Source: Tenodera sinensis (lineage: Eukaryota > Arthropoda > Insecta > Mantodea > Mantidae). From it: 64,000 nt of DNA. Below, in pieces: positions 46,250 to 59,491 of the stretch (positions are counted from its first letter, which is position 1; each line of letters starts with the position of its first letter). The stretch is taken from NCBI GenBank assembly GCA_030765045.1, contig CM060966.1, positions 61,931,786 to 61,995,785 of the forward strand, in the 5' to 3' direction. The translations under genes were made by a program, and so were the position numbers. A model generated the notes under the pieces. That model was not told the origin of the DNA, searched no databases, and saw nothing but the letters and a program-made list of their open reading frames with translations.

Positions 46250-49200
46250 ATTCGAGCAGGTGTTGTTTCGCGATAATTCGCTTGTTTGAAGCAATTTCAC
46301 CCAAATTTTTGACATTCTCTGAATTGTGTAACACTTGTCTCATAGCGTCTCTGAGGCTTAGTAGAGACGGCTGGGCACAATTTTTGTTGGATTCGAGCAG
46401 GTGTTATTTCGCGATAATTCGCTTGTTTGAAGCAATTCCACTCTAATTTTTAACATTCTCTGAATTGTGTAACACTTGTCTCAAAGCTTCTCTGAGGTTT
46501 AGTAGAGACGGTTGGGCACAGTTTTTGTGGGATTCGAGCAGGTGTTGTTTCGCGATAATTCGCTTGTTTGAAGCAATTTCACTCAAATTTTTGACATTCT
46601 CTGAATTTCGTAACACTTGTCTCAAAGCGTCTCTGAGGCTTAGTAGAGACGGCTGGGCAGAGTTTTTGTTGGATTTGAGCAGGTGTTGTTTCGCGATATT
46701 TCGCTTGTTTGATGCAATTTCACCCAAATTTTTGACATTCTCTGAATTTCGTAACACTTGTCTCAAAGCGTCTCTGAGGCTTAGTAGAGACGGCTGGGCA
46801 GAGTTTTTGTTGGATTCGAGCAGGTGTTGTTTCGCGATAATTCGCTTGTTTGAAGCAATTCCACTCTAATTTTTGACATTCTCTGATGTTTGTAACACTT
46901 GTCTCAAAGCGTCTCTGAGGCTTAGTAGAGACGGCTGGGCACAGTTTTTGTTGGATTCGAGCAGGTGTTATTTCGCGATAATTCGCTTGTTTGAAGCAAT
47001 TCCACTCTAATTTTTAACATTCTCTGAATTGTGTAACACTTGTCTCAAAGCGTCTCTGAGGCTTAGTAGAGACGGCTGGGCACAGTTTTTGTTGGATTCG
47101 AGCAGGTGTTGTTTCGCGATAATTCGCTTGTTTGAAGCAATTTCACTCAAATTTTTGACATTCTCTGAATTTCGTAACACTTGTCTCAAAGCGTCTCTGA
47201 GACTTAATAGAGACGGCTGGGGACAGTTTTTGTTGGATTCGAAAAGGTCTTGTTTCGCGATAATTCGCTTGTCTGAAGCAATTCCACCCTAATTTTTGTC
47301 AGTCTCTGATCTTTGTAACACTTGTCTCAAAGCGTCTCTGAGGCTTAGTAGAGACGGCTGGGCACAGTTTTTGTTTGATTCGAGCAGGTGTTATTTCGCG
47401 ATAATTCGCTTGTTTGAAGCAATTCCACTCTAATTTTTAACATTCTCTGAATTGTGTAACACTTGTCTCATAGCGTCTCTGAGGCTTAGTAGACAGGGCT
47501 GGGCACAGTTTTTGTTGGATTCGAGCAGGTGTTATTTCGCGATAATTCGCTTGTTTGAAGGAATTCCACTCTAATTTTTAACATTCTCTGAATTGTGTAA
47601 CACTTGTCTCCAAGCTTCTCTGAGGTTTAGTAGAGAAGTCTGGGCACAGTTTTTGTTGGATTCGAGCAGGTGTTGTTTCGCGATAATTCGCTTGTTTGAA
47701 GCAATTTCACTCAAATTTTTGACATTCTCTGAATTTCGTAACACTTGTCTCAAAGCGTCTCTGAGGCTTAGTAGAGACGGCTGGGCAGAGTTTTTGTTGG
47801 ATTCGAGCAGTTGTTGTTTCGCGATAATTCGCTTGTTTGAAGCAATTCCACTCTAATTTTTGACATTCTCTGATGTTTGTAACACTTGTCTCAAAGCGTC
47901 TCTGAGGCTTAGTAGAGACGGCTGGGCACAGTTTTTGTTGGATTCGAGCAGGTGTTATTTCGCAATAATTCGCTTGTTTGAAGCAATTCCACTCTAATTT
48001 TTAACATTCTCTGAATTGTGTAACACTTGTCTCAAAGCGTCTCTGAGGCTTAGTAGAGACGGGTGGGCACAGTTTTTTTTGGATTCGAGCAGGTGTTGTT
48101 TCGGGATATTTCGCTTGTTTGAAGCAATTTCACCCAAATTTTTGACATTCTCTGAATTTCGTAACACTTGTCTCAAAGCGTCTCTGAGGCTTAGTAGAGA
48201 CGGCTGGGCACAGTTTTTGTTGGATTCGAGCAGGTGTTATTTCGCGATAATTCGCTTGTTTGAAGCAATTCCACTCTAATTTTTAACATTCTCTGAATTG
48301 TGTAACACTTGTCTCAAAGCGTCTCTGAGGCTTAGTAGAGACGGCTGGGCACAGTTTTTGTTGGATTCGAGCAGGTGTTATTTCGCGATAATTCGCTTGT
48401 TTGAAGCAATTCCACTCTAATTTTTAACATTCTCTGAATTGTGTAACACTTGTCTCAAAGCGTCTCTGAGGCTTAGTAGAGACGGCTGGGCACAGTTTTT
48501 GCTGCATTCGAGCAGGTGTTGTTTCGCGATAATTCTCTTGTTGGAAGCAATTTCACTCAAATTTTTGACATTCTCTGAATTTCGTAACACTTGGCTCTAA
48601 GCGTCTCTGAGGCTTAGTAGAGACGGCTGGGCAGAGTTTGTGTTGGATTCGAGCAGGTGTTGTTTCGCGATAATTCGCTTGTTTGAAGCAATTCCACTCT
48701 AATTTTTGACATTCTCTGATGTTTGTAACACTTGTCTCAAAGCGCCTCTGAGGCTTAGTAGAGACGGCTGGGCACAGTTTTTGTTTGATTCGAGCAGGTG
48801 TTGTTTCGCGAAAATTCGCTTGTTTAGAGCAATTTCACTCTAAATTATCACATTCTCTGAATTGTGTAACACTTGTCTCAAAGCGCCTCTGAGGCTTAGT
48901 AGAGACTGCTGGGCAGAGTTTTTTTGGATTCGAGCAGGTGTTGTTTCGCGATAATTCGCTTGTTTGAAGCAATTCCACTCTAATTTTTAACATTCTCTGA
49001 ATTGTGTAACACTTGTCTCATAGCGTCTCTGAGGCTTAGTAGACAGGGCTGGGCACAGTTTTTGTTGGATTCGAGCAGGTGTTATTTCGCGATAATTCGC
49101 TTGTTTGAAGCAATTCCACTCTAATTTTTAACATTCTCTGAATTGTGTAACACTTGTCTCCAAGCTTCTCTGAGGTTTAGTAGAGAAGTCTGGGCACAGT

Positions 49201-51880
49201 TTTTGTTGGATTCGAGCAGGTGTTGTTTCGCGATAATTCGCTTGTTTAGAGCAATTCCACTCTAATTTTTTACATTCTCTGAATTGTGTAACACTTGTCT
49301 CAAAGCGTCTCTGAGGCTCAGTAGTGACGGCAGCGCAGAGTTTTTGTTGGATTCGAGCAGGTGTTGTTTCGCGATAATTCGCTTGTTTGAAGCAATTTCA
49401 CTCAAATTTTTGACATTCTCTGAATTTCGTAACACTTGTCTCAAAGCGTCTCTGAGGCTTAATAGAAACGGCTGGCGACAGTTTTTGTTGGATTCGAGCA
49501 GGTGTTGTTTCGCGATAATTCGCTTGTTTGAAGCAATTTCACCCAAATTTTTGACATTCTCTGAATTGTGTAACACTTGTCTCATAGCGTCTCTGAGGCT
49601 TAGTAGAGACGGCTGGGCACAGTTTTTGTTGGATTCGAGCAGGTGTTGTTTCGCGATAATTCGCTTGTTTGAAGCAATTCCACTCTAATTTTTGACATTC
49701 TCTGATGTTTGTAACACTTGTCTCAAAGCGCCTCTGAGGCTTAGTAGAGACGGCTGGGCACAGTTTTTGTTGGATTCGAGCAGGTTTTGTTTCGCGATAA
49801 TTCGCTTGTTTAGAGCAATTTCACTCTAAATTTTCACATTCTCTGAATTGTGTAACACTTGTCTCAGAGCGCCTCTGAGGCTTAGTAGAGACTGCTGGGC
49901 AGAGTTTTTGTTGGATTCGAGCAGGTGTTGTTTCGCGATAATTCGCTTGTTTAGAGCAATTCCACTCTAATTTTTTACATTCTCTGAATTGTGTAACACT
50001 TGTCTCAAAGCGTTTCTGAGGCTCAGTAGAGACGGCAGGGCAGAGTTTTTGTTGGATTCGAGCAGGTGTTATTTCGCGATAATTCGCTTGTTTAGAGCAA
50101 TTTCACTCTAATTTTTTACATTCTCTGATGTTTGTAACACTTGTCTCAAAGGGCCTCTGAGGATTAGTAGAGACGGCTGGGCACAGTTTTTGTTGGATTC
50201 GAGCAGGTGTTGTTTCGCGATAATTCGCTTGTTTAGAGCAATTCCACTCTAATTTTTTACATTCTCTGAATTGTGTAACACTTGTCTGAAAGCGTCTTTG
50301 AGGCTCAGTAGTGACGGCAGGGCAGAGTTTTTGTTGGATTCGAGCAGGTGTTGTTTCGCGATAATTCGCTTGTTTGAAGCAATTTCACTCAAATTTTTGA
50401 CATTCTCTGAATTTCGTAACACTTGTCTCAAAGCGTCTCTGAGGCTTAATAAAAAACGGCTGGCGACAGTTTTTGTTGGATTCGAGCAGGTGTTGTTTCG
50501 CGATAATTCGCTTGTTTGAAGCAATTTCACCCAAATTTTTGACATTCTCTGAATTTCGTAACACTTGTCTCAAAGCTTCTCTGAGGCTTAGTAGAGACGG
50601 CTGGGCACAGTTTTTGTTGGATTCGAGCAGGTGTTGTTTCGCGATAATTCGCTTGTTTGAAGCAATTTCACTCAAATTTTTGACATTCTCTGAATTTCGT
50701 AACACTTGTCTCAAAGCGTCTCTGAGACTTAATAGAGACGGCTGGGGACAGTTTTTGTTGGACTCGAAAAGGTCTTGTTTCGCGATAATTCGCTTGTCTG
50801 AAGCAATTCCACCCTAATTTTTGTCAGTCTCTGATATTTGTAACACTTGTCTCAAAGCGTCTCTGAGGCTTAGTAGAGACGGCTGGGCACAGTTTTTGTT
50901 TGATTCGAGCAGGTGTTATTTCGCGATAGTTCGCTTGTTTGAAGCAATTCCACTCTAATTCTTAACATTCTCTGAATTGTGTAACACTTGTCTCATAGCG
51001 TCTCTGAGGCTTAGTAGAGACGGCTGGGCACAGTTTTTGTTGGATTCGAGCAGGTGTTATTTCGCGATAATTCGCTTGTTTGAAGCAATTCCACTCTAAT
51101 TTTTAACATTCTCTGAATTGTGTAACACTTGTCTCAAAGCGTCTCTGAGGCTTAGTAGAGACGGCTGGGCACAGTTTTTGCTGCATTCGAGCAGGTGTTG
51201 TTTCGCGATAATTCGCTTGTTGGAAGCAATTTCACTCAAATTTTTGACATTCTCTGAATTTCGTAACACTTGGCTCTAAGCGTCTCTGAGGCTTAGTAGA
51301 GACGGCTGGGCAGAGTTTTTGTTGGATTCGAGCAGGTGTTGTTTCGCGATAATTCGCATGTTTGAAGCAGTTCCACTCTAATTTTTGACATTCTCTGATG
51401 TTTGTAACACTTGTCTCAAAGCGCCTCTGAGGCTTAGTAGAGACGGCTGGGCACAGTTTTTGTTGGATTCGAGCAGGTGTTGTTCCGCGATAATTCGCTT
51501 GTTTAGAGCAATTTCACTCTAAATTTTCACATTCTCTGAATTGTGTAACACTTGTCTCAAAGCGCCTCTGAGGCTTAGTAGAGACTGCTGGGCAGAGTTT
51601 TTTTTGGATTCGAGCAGGTGTTGTTTCGCGATAATTCGCTTGTTTAGAGCAATTCCACTCTAATTTTTTACATTCTCTGAATTGTGTAACACTTGTCTCA
51701 AAGCGTCTCTGAGGCTCAGTAGAGACGGCAGGGCAGACTTTTTGTTGGATTCGAGCAGCTGTTGTTTCGCGATAATTCGCTTGTTTGAAGCAATTCCACT
51801 CTAATTTTTTACATTCTCTGATGTTTGTAACACTTGTCTCAAAGCGTCTCTGAGGGTTAGTAGAGACGGCTGGGCACAGT
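46250..51880. repeat. Partial fourth copy of the 7.47-kb unit (U4)
   Basis: The block repeats U3 at offset 5642 (40 monomers plus two bases) up to about 48.93 kb, then at 5783. The one-monomer change coincides with a foreign two-monomer patch at about 48935-49235 that copies 47385-47685. Near 50.98-51.05 kb four monomers (564 bp) present in U1 are missing. L1 monomers lie at 48497 and 51176. Unique small variants include TCGGGATATTTCGC (48101), GATAATTCTCTTG (48531) and CAGACTTTTTG (51734). From about 51.7 kb it passes into the terminal HOR. Confidence 0.75.
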
Positions 51881-54800
51881 TTTTGTTGGATTGGAGCAGG
51901 TGTTATTTCGCGATAATTCGCTTGTTTGAAGCAATTCCATTCTAATTTTTAACATTCTCTGAATTGTGTAACACTTGTCTCAAAGCGTCTCTGAGGCTTA
52001 GTAGAGACGGCTGGGCACAGTTTTTGTTGGATTCGAGCAGGTGTTGTTTCGCGATAATTCGCTTGTTTGAAGCAATTTCACTCAAATTTTTGACATTCTC
52101 TGAATTTCGTAACACTTGTCTCAAAGCGTCTCTGAGACTTAATAGAGACGGCTGGGGACAGTTTTTGTTGGATTCGAAAAGGTCTTGTTTCGCGATAATT
52201 CGCTTGTCTGAAGCAATTCCACCCTAATTTTTGTCAGTCTCTGATATTTGTAACACTTGTCTCAAAGCGTCTCTGAGGCTTAGTAGAGACGGCTGGGCAG
52301 AGTTTTTGTTGGATTCGAGCAGTTGTTGTTTCGCGATAATTCGCTTGTTTGAAGCAATTCCACTCTAATTTTTGACATTCTCTGATGTTTGTAACACTTG
52401 TCTCAAAGCGTCTCTGAGGCTTAGTAGAGACGGCTGGGCACAGTTTTTGTTGGATTCGAGCAGGTGTTATTTCGCGATAATTCGCTTGTTTGAAGCAATT
52501 CCACTCTAATTTTTAACATTCTCTGAATTGTGTAACACTTGTCTCCAAGCTTCTCTGAGGTTTAGTAGAGACGGCTGGTCACAGTTTTTGTTGGATTCGA
52601 GCAGGTGTTGTTTCGCGATAATTCGCTTGTTTGAGGCAATTTCACTCAAATTTTTGACATTCTCTGAATTTCGTAACACTTGTCTCAAAGCGTCTCTGAG
52701 GCTTAGTAGAGACGGCTGGGCAGAGTTTTTGTTGGATTCGAGCAGTTGTTGTTTCGCGATAATTCGCTTGTTTGAAGCAATTCCACTCTAATTTTTGACA
52801 TTCTCTGATGTTTGTAACACTTGTCTCAAAGCGTCTCTGAGGCTTAGTAGAGACGGCTGGGCACAGTTTTTGTTGGATTCGAGCAGGTGTTATTTCGCAA
52901 TAATTCGCTTGTTTGAAGCAATTCCACTCTAATTTTTAACATTCTCTGAATTGTGTAACACTTGTCTCAAAGCGTCTCTGAGGCTTAGTAGAGACGGGTG
53001 GGCACAGTTTTTTTTGGATTCGAGCAGGTGTTGTTTCGCGATATTTCGCTTGTTTGAAGCAATTTCACCCAAATTTTTGACATTCTCTGAATTTCGTAAC
53101 ACTTGTCTCAAAGCGTCTCTGAGGCTTAGTAGAGACGGCTGGGCACAGTTTTTGTTGGATTCGAGCAGGTGTTATTTCGCGATAATTCGCTTGTTTGAAG
53201 CAATTCCACTCTAATTTTTAACATCTCTGAATTGTGTAACACTTGTCTCAAAGCGTCTCTGAGGCTTAGTAGAGACGGCTGGGCACAGTTTTTGCTGCAT
53301 TCGAGCAGGTGTTGTTTGGCGATAATTCCCTTGTTGGAAGCAATTTCACTCAAATTTTTGACATTCTCTGAATTTCGTAACACTTGGCTCTAAGCGTCTC
53401 TGAGGCTTAGTAGAGACGGCTGGGCAGAGTTTTCGTTGGATTCGAGCAGGTGTTGTTTCGCGATAATTCGCTTGTTTGAAGCAATTCCACTCTAATTTTT
53501 GACATTCTCTGATGTTTGTAACACTTGTCTCAAAGCGCCTCTGAGGCTTAGTAGAGACGGCTGGGCAGAGTTTTTGTTGGATTCGAGCAGGTGTTGTTTC
53601 GCGATAATTCGCTTGTTTAGAGCAATTCCACTCTAATTTTTTACATTCTCTGAATTGTGTAACACTTGTCTCAAAGCGTTTCTGAGGCTCAGTAGAGACG
53701 GCAGGGCAGAGTTTTTGTTGGATTCGAGCAGGTGTTATTTCGCGATAATTCGCTTGTTTAGAGCAATTTCACTCTAATTTATTACATTCTCTGATGTTTG
53801 TAACACTTGTCTCAAAGGGCCTCTGAGGATTAGTAGGGACGGCTGGGCACAGCTTTTGTTGGATTCGAGCAGGTGTTGTTTCGCGATAATTCGCTTGTTT
53901 AGAGCAATTCCACTCTAATTTTTTACATTCTCTGAATTGTGTAACACTTGTCTGAAAGCGTCTTTGAGGCTCAATAGTGACGGCAGGGCAGAGTTTTTGT
54001 TGGATTCGAGCAGGTGTTGTTTCGCGATAATTCGCTCGTTTGAAGCAATTTCACTCAAATTTTTGACATTCTCTGTATTTCGTAACACTTGTCTCAAAGC
54101 GTCTCTGAGGCTTAATAAAAAACGGCTGGCGACAGTTTTTGTTGGATTCGAGCAGGTGTTGTTTCGCGATAATTCGCTTGTTTGAAGCAATTTCACCCAA
54201 ATTTTTGACATTCTCTGAATTTCGTAACACTTGTCTCAAAGCGTCTCTGAGGCTTAGTAGAGACGGCTGGGCACAGTTTTTGTTGGATTCGAGCGGGTGT
54301 TGTTTCGCGATAATTCGCTTGTTTGAAGCAATTTCACTCAAATTTTTGACATTCTCTGAATTTCGTAACACTTGTCTCAAAGCGTCTCTGAGACTTAATA
54401 GAGACGGCTGGGGACAGTTTTTGTTGGATTCGAAAAGGTCTTGTTTCGCGATAATTCGCTTGTCTGAAGCAATTCCACCCTAATTTTTGTGTCTCTGATA
54501 TTTGTAACACTTGTCTCAAAGCGTCTCTGAGGCTTAGTAGAGACGGCTGGGCACAGTTTTTGTTTGATTCGAGCAGGTGTTATTTCGCGATAATTCGCTT
54601 GTTTGAAGCAATTCCACTCTAATTTTTAACATTCTCTGAATTGTGTAACACTTGTCTCCAAGCTTCTCTGAGGTTTAGTAGAGACGGCTGGGCACAGTTT
54701 TTGTTGGATTCGAGCAGGTGTTGTTTCGCGATAATTCGCTTGTTTGAAGCAATTTCACTCAAATTTTTGACATTCTCTGATTTTCGTAGCACTTGTCTCA

Positions 54801-55826
54801 GAGCGTCTCTGAGGCTTAGTAGAGACGGCTGGGCAGAGTTTTTGTTGGATTCGAGCAGTTGTTGTTTCGCGATAATTCGCTTGTTTGAAGCAATTCCACT
54901 CTAATTTTTGACATTCTCTGATGTTTGTAACACTTGTCTCAAAGCGTCTCTGAGGCTTAGTAGAGACGGCTGGGCACAGTTTTTGTTGGATTCGAGCAGG
55001 TGTTATTTCGCGATAATTCGCTTGTTTGAAGCAATTCCACTCTAATTTTTAACATTCTCTGAATTGTGTAACACTTGTCTCAAAGCGTCTCTGAGGCTTA
55101 GTAGAGACGGCTGGGCACAGTTTTTGCTGCATTCGAGCAGGTGTTGTTTCGCGATAATTCGCTTGTTGGAAGCAATTTCACTCAAATTTTTGACATTCTC
55201 TGAATTTCGTAACACTTGGCTCTAAGCGTCTCTGAGGCTTAGTAGAGACGGCTGGGCAGAGTTTTTGTTGGATTCGAGCAGGTGTTGTTTCGCGATAATT
55301 CGCATGTTTGAAGCAGTTCCACTCTAATTTTTGACATTCTCTGATGTTTGTAACACTTGTCTCAAAGCGCCTCTGAGGCTTAGTAGAGACGGCTGGGCAC
55401 AGTTTTTGTTGGATTCGAGCAGGTGTTGTTTCGCGATAATTCGCTTGTTTAGAGCAATTTCACTCTAAATTTTCAAATTCTCTGAATTGTGTAACACTTG
55501 TCTCAAAGCGCCTCTGAGGCTTAGTAGAGACTGCTGGGCAGAGTTTTTTTTGGATTCGAGCAGGTGTTGTTTCGCGATAATTCGCTTGTTTAGAGCAATT
55601 CCACTCTAATTTTTTACATTCTCTGAATTGTGTAACACTTGTCTCAAAGCGTCTCTGAGGCTCAGTAGAGACGGCAGGGCAGAGTTTTTGTTGGATTCGA
55701 GCAGGTGTTGTTTCGCGATAATTCGCTTGTTTGAAGCAATTCCACTCTAATTTTTTACATTCTCTGATGTTTGTAACACTTGTCTCAAAGCGTCTCTGAG
55801 GGTTAGTAGAGACGGCTGGGCACAGT
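51881..55826. repeat. Terminal HOR copy 1 (28 monomers, 3,946 bp)
   Basis: The copy is counted from a B-like monomer with TTCCATTCTAATTT to the base before the next such monomer, which starts at 55827. Order: that monomer, A, E, D with GCAGTTGTTG, D, B, a GGTCACAG monomer with TTTGAGGC, TCGCAATAATTCGC, GGTGGGCAC, an L1 monomer with TTTGGCGATAATTCCC (53290), TTTAGAGC monomers, the A-run monomer near 54.1 kb, a GAGCGGGTG monomer, a second E monomer, a second L1 monomer (55122) and a GAGGGTTAG monomer. Private small deletions are AACATCTCTG (53223) and TTTTTGTGTCTC (54488). Confidence 0.85.
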
Positions 55827-58800
55827 TTTTGTTGGATTCGAGCAGGTGTTATTTCGCGATAATTCGCTTGTTTGAAGCAATTCCATTCTAATTTTTAACA
55901 TTCTCTGAATTGTGTAACACTTGTCTCAAAGCGTCTCTGAGGCTTAGTAGAGACGGCTGGGCACAGTTTTTGTTGGATTCGAGCAGGTGTTGTTTCGCGA
56001 TAATTCGCTTGTTTGAAGCAATTTCACTCAAATTTTTGACATTCTCTGAATTTCGTAACACTTGTCTCAAAGCGTCTCTGAGACTTAATAGAGACGGCTG
56101 GGGACAGTTTTTGTTGGATTCGAAAAGGTCTTGTTTCGCGATAATTCGCTTGTCTGAAGCAATTCCACCCTAATTTTTGTCAGTCTCTGATATTTGTAAC
56201 ACTTGTCTCAAAGCGTCTCTGAGGCTTAGTAGAGACGGCTGGGCAGAGTTTTTGTTGGATTCGAGCAGTTGTTGTTTCGCGATAATTCGCTTGTTTGAAG
56301 CAATTCCACTCTAATTTTTGACATTCTCTGATGTTTGTAACACTTGTCTCAAAGCGTCTCTGAGGCTTAGTAGAGACGGCTGGGCACAGTTTTTGTTGGA
56401 TTCGAGCAGGTGTTATTTCGCGATAATTCGCTTGTTTGAAGCAATTCCACTCTAATTTTTAACATTCTCTGAATTGTGTAACACTTGTCTCCAAGCTTCT
56501 CTGAGGTTTAGTAGAGACGGCTGGTCACAGTTTTTGTTGGATTCGAGCAGGTGTTGTTTCGCGATAATTCGCTTGTTTGAGGCAATTTCACTCAAATTTT
56601 TGACATTCTCTGAATTTCGTAACACTTGTCTCAAAGCGTCTCTGAGGCTTAGTAGAGACGGCTGGGCAGAGTTTTTGTTGGATTCGAACAGTTGTTGTTT
56701 CGCGATAATTCGCTTGTTTGAAGCAATTCCACTCTAATTTTTGACATTCTCTGATGTTTGTAACACTTGTCTCAAAGCGTCTCTGAGGCTTAGTAGAGAC
56801 GGCTGGGCACAGTTTTTGTTGGATTCGAGCAGGTGTTATTTCGCAATAATTCGCTTGTTTGAAGCAATTCCACTCTAATTTTTAACATTCTCTGAATTGT
56901 GTAACACTTGTCTCAAAGCGTCTCTGAGGCTTAGTAGAGACGGGTGGGCACAGTTTTTTTTGGATTCGAGCAGGTGTTGTTTCGCGATATTTCGCTTGTT
57001 TGAAGCAATTTCACCCAAATTTTTGACATTCTCTGAATTTCGTAACACTTGTCTCAAAGCGTCTCTGAGGCTTAGTAGAGACGGCTGGGCACAGTTTTTG
57101 TTGGATTCGAGCAGGTGTTATTTCGCGATAATTCGCTTGTTTGAAGCAATTCCACTCTAATTTTTAACATTCTCTGAATTGTGTAACACTTGTGTCAAAG
57201 CGTCTCTGAGGCTTAGTAGAGACGGCTGGGCACAGTTTTTGCTGCATTCGAGCAGGTGTTGTTTGGCGATAATTCCCTTGTTGGAAGCAATTTCACTCAA
57301 ATGTTTGACATTCTCTGAATTTCGTAACACTTGGCTCTAAGCGTCTCTGAGGCTTAGTAGAGACGGCTGGGCAGAGTTTTCGTTGGATTCGAGCAGGTGT
57401 TGTTTCGCGATAATTCGCTTGTTTGAAGCAATTCCACTCTAATTTTTGACATTCTCTGATGTTTGTAACACTTGTCTCAAAGCGCCTCTGAGGCTTAGTA
57501 GAGACGGCTGGGCAGAGTTTTTGTTGGATTCGAGCAGGTGTTGTTTCGCGATAATTCGCTTGTTTAGAGCAATTCCACTCTAATTTTTTACATTCTCTGA
57601 ATTGTGTAACACTTGTCTCAAAGCGTTTCTGAGGCTCAGTAGAGACGGCAGGGCAGAGTTTTTGTTGGATTCGAGCAGGTGTTATTTCGCGATAATTCGC
57701 TTGTTTAGAGCAATTTCACTCTAATTTATTACATTCTCTGATGTTTGTAACACTTGTCTCAAAGGGCCTCTGAGGATTAGTAGAGACGGCAGGGCAGAGT
57801 TTTTGTTGGATTCGAGCAGGTGTTATTTCGCGATAATTCACTTGTTTAGAGCAATTTCACTCTAATTTATTACATTCTCTGATGTTTGTAACACTTGTCT
57901 CAAAGGGCCTCTGAGGATTAGTAGAGACGGCTGGGCACAGCTTTTGTTGGATTCGAGCAGGTGTTGTTTCGCGATAATTCGCTTGTTTAGAGCAATTCCA
58001 CTCTAATTTTTTACATTCTCTGAATTGTGTAACACTTGTCTGAAAGCGTCTTTGAGGCTCAATAGTGACGGCAGGGCAGAGTTTTTGTTGGATTCGAGCA
58101 GGTGTTGTTTCGCGATAATTCGCTTGTTTGAAGCAATTTCACTCAAATTTTTGACATTCTCTGTATTTCGTAACACTTGTCTCAAAGCGTCTCTGAGGCT
58201 TAATAAAAAACGGCTGGCGACAGTTTTTGTTGGATTCGAGCAGGTGTTGTTTCGCGATAATTCGCTTGTTTGAAGCAATTTCACCCAAATTTTTGACATT
58301 CTCTGAATTTCGTAACACTTGTCTCAAAGCGTCTCTGAGGCTTAGTAGAGACGGCTGGGCACAGTTTTTGTTGGATTCGAGCGGGTGTTGTTTCGCGATA
58401 ATTCGCTTGTTTGAAGCAATTTCACTCAAATTTTTGACATTCTCTGAATTTCGTAACACTTGTCTCAAAGCGTCTCTGAGACTTAATAGAGACGGCTGGG
58501 GACAGTTTTTGTTGGATTCGAAAAGGTCTTGTTTCGCGATAATTCGCTTGTCTGAAGCAATTCCACCCTAATTTTTGTCAGTCTCTGATATTTGTAACAC
58601 TTGTCTCAAAGCGTCTCTGAGGCTTAGTAGAGACGGCTGGGCACAGTTTTTGTTTGATTCGAGCAGGTGTTATTTCGCGATAATTCGCTTGTTTGAAGCA
58701 ATTCCACTCTAATTTTTAACATTCTCTGAATTGTGTAACACTTGTCTCCAAGCTTCTCTGAGGTTTAGTAGAGACGGCTGGGCACAGTTTTTGTTGGATT

Positions 58801-59491
58801 CGAGCAGGTGTTGTTTCGCGATAATTCGCTTGTTTGAAGCAATTTCACTCAAATTTTGGACATTCTCTGAATTTCGTAGCACTTGTCTCAGAGCGTCTCT
58901 GAGGCTTAGTAGAGACGGCTGGGCAGAGTTTTTGTTGGATTCGAGCAGTTGTTGTTTCGCGATAATTCGCTTGTTTGAAGCAATTCCACTCTAATTTTTG
59001 ACATTCTCTGATGTTTGTAACACTTGTCTCAAAGCGTCTCTGAGGCTTAGTAGAGACGGCTGGGCACAGTTTTTGTTGGATTCGAGCAGGTGTTGTTTCG
59101 CGATAATTCGCTTGTTTAGAGCAATTTCACTCTAAATTTTCACATTCTCTGAATTGTGTAACACTTGTCTCAAAGCGCCTCTGAGGCTTAGTAGAGACTG
59201 CTGGGCAGTTTTTTTTGGATTCGAGCAGGTGTTGTTTCGCGATAATTCGCTTGTTTAGAGCAATTCCACTCTAATTTTTTACATTCTCTGAATTGTGTAA
59301 CACTTGTCTCAAAGCGTCTCTGAGGCTCAGTAGAGACGGCAGGGCAGAGTTTTTGTTGGATTCGAGCAGGTGTTGTTTCGCGATAATTCGCTTGTTTGAA
59401 GCAATTCCACTCTAATTTTTTACATTCTCTGATGTTTGTAACACTTGTCTCAAAGCGTCTCTGAGGGTTAGTAGAGACGGCTGGGCACAGT
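55827..59491. repeat. Terminal HOR copy 2 (26 monomers, 3,665 bp)
   Basis: This is the same monomer order as the preceding copy with two structural differences. One monomer is duplicated in tandem (57660-57800 and 57801-57941). About three monomers (about 425 bp, including the second L1 monomer and the CGCATG monomer) are missing at about 59.08 kb. These two changes plus three bases of small indels account for the whole length difference. Private changes include TCGAACAGTTG (56687), TTGTGTCAAAGC (57190), CAAATGTTTGAC (57298), AATTCACTTG (57835) and AATTTTGGAC (58854). Confidence 0.85.
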
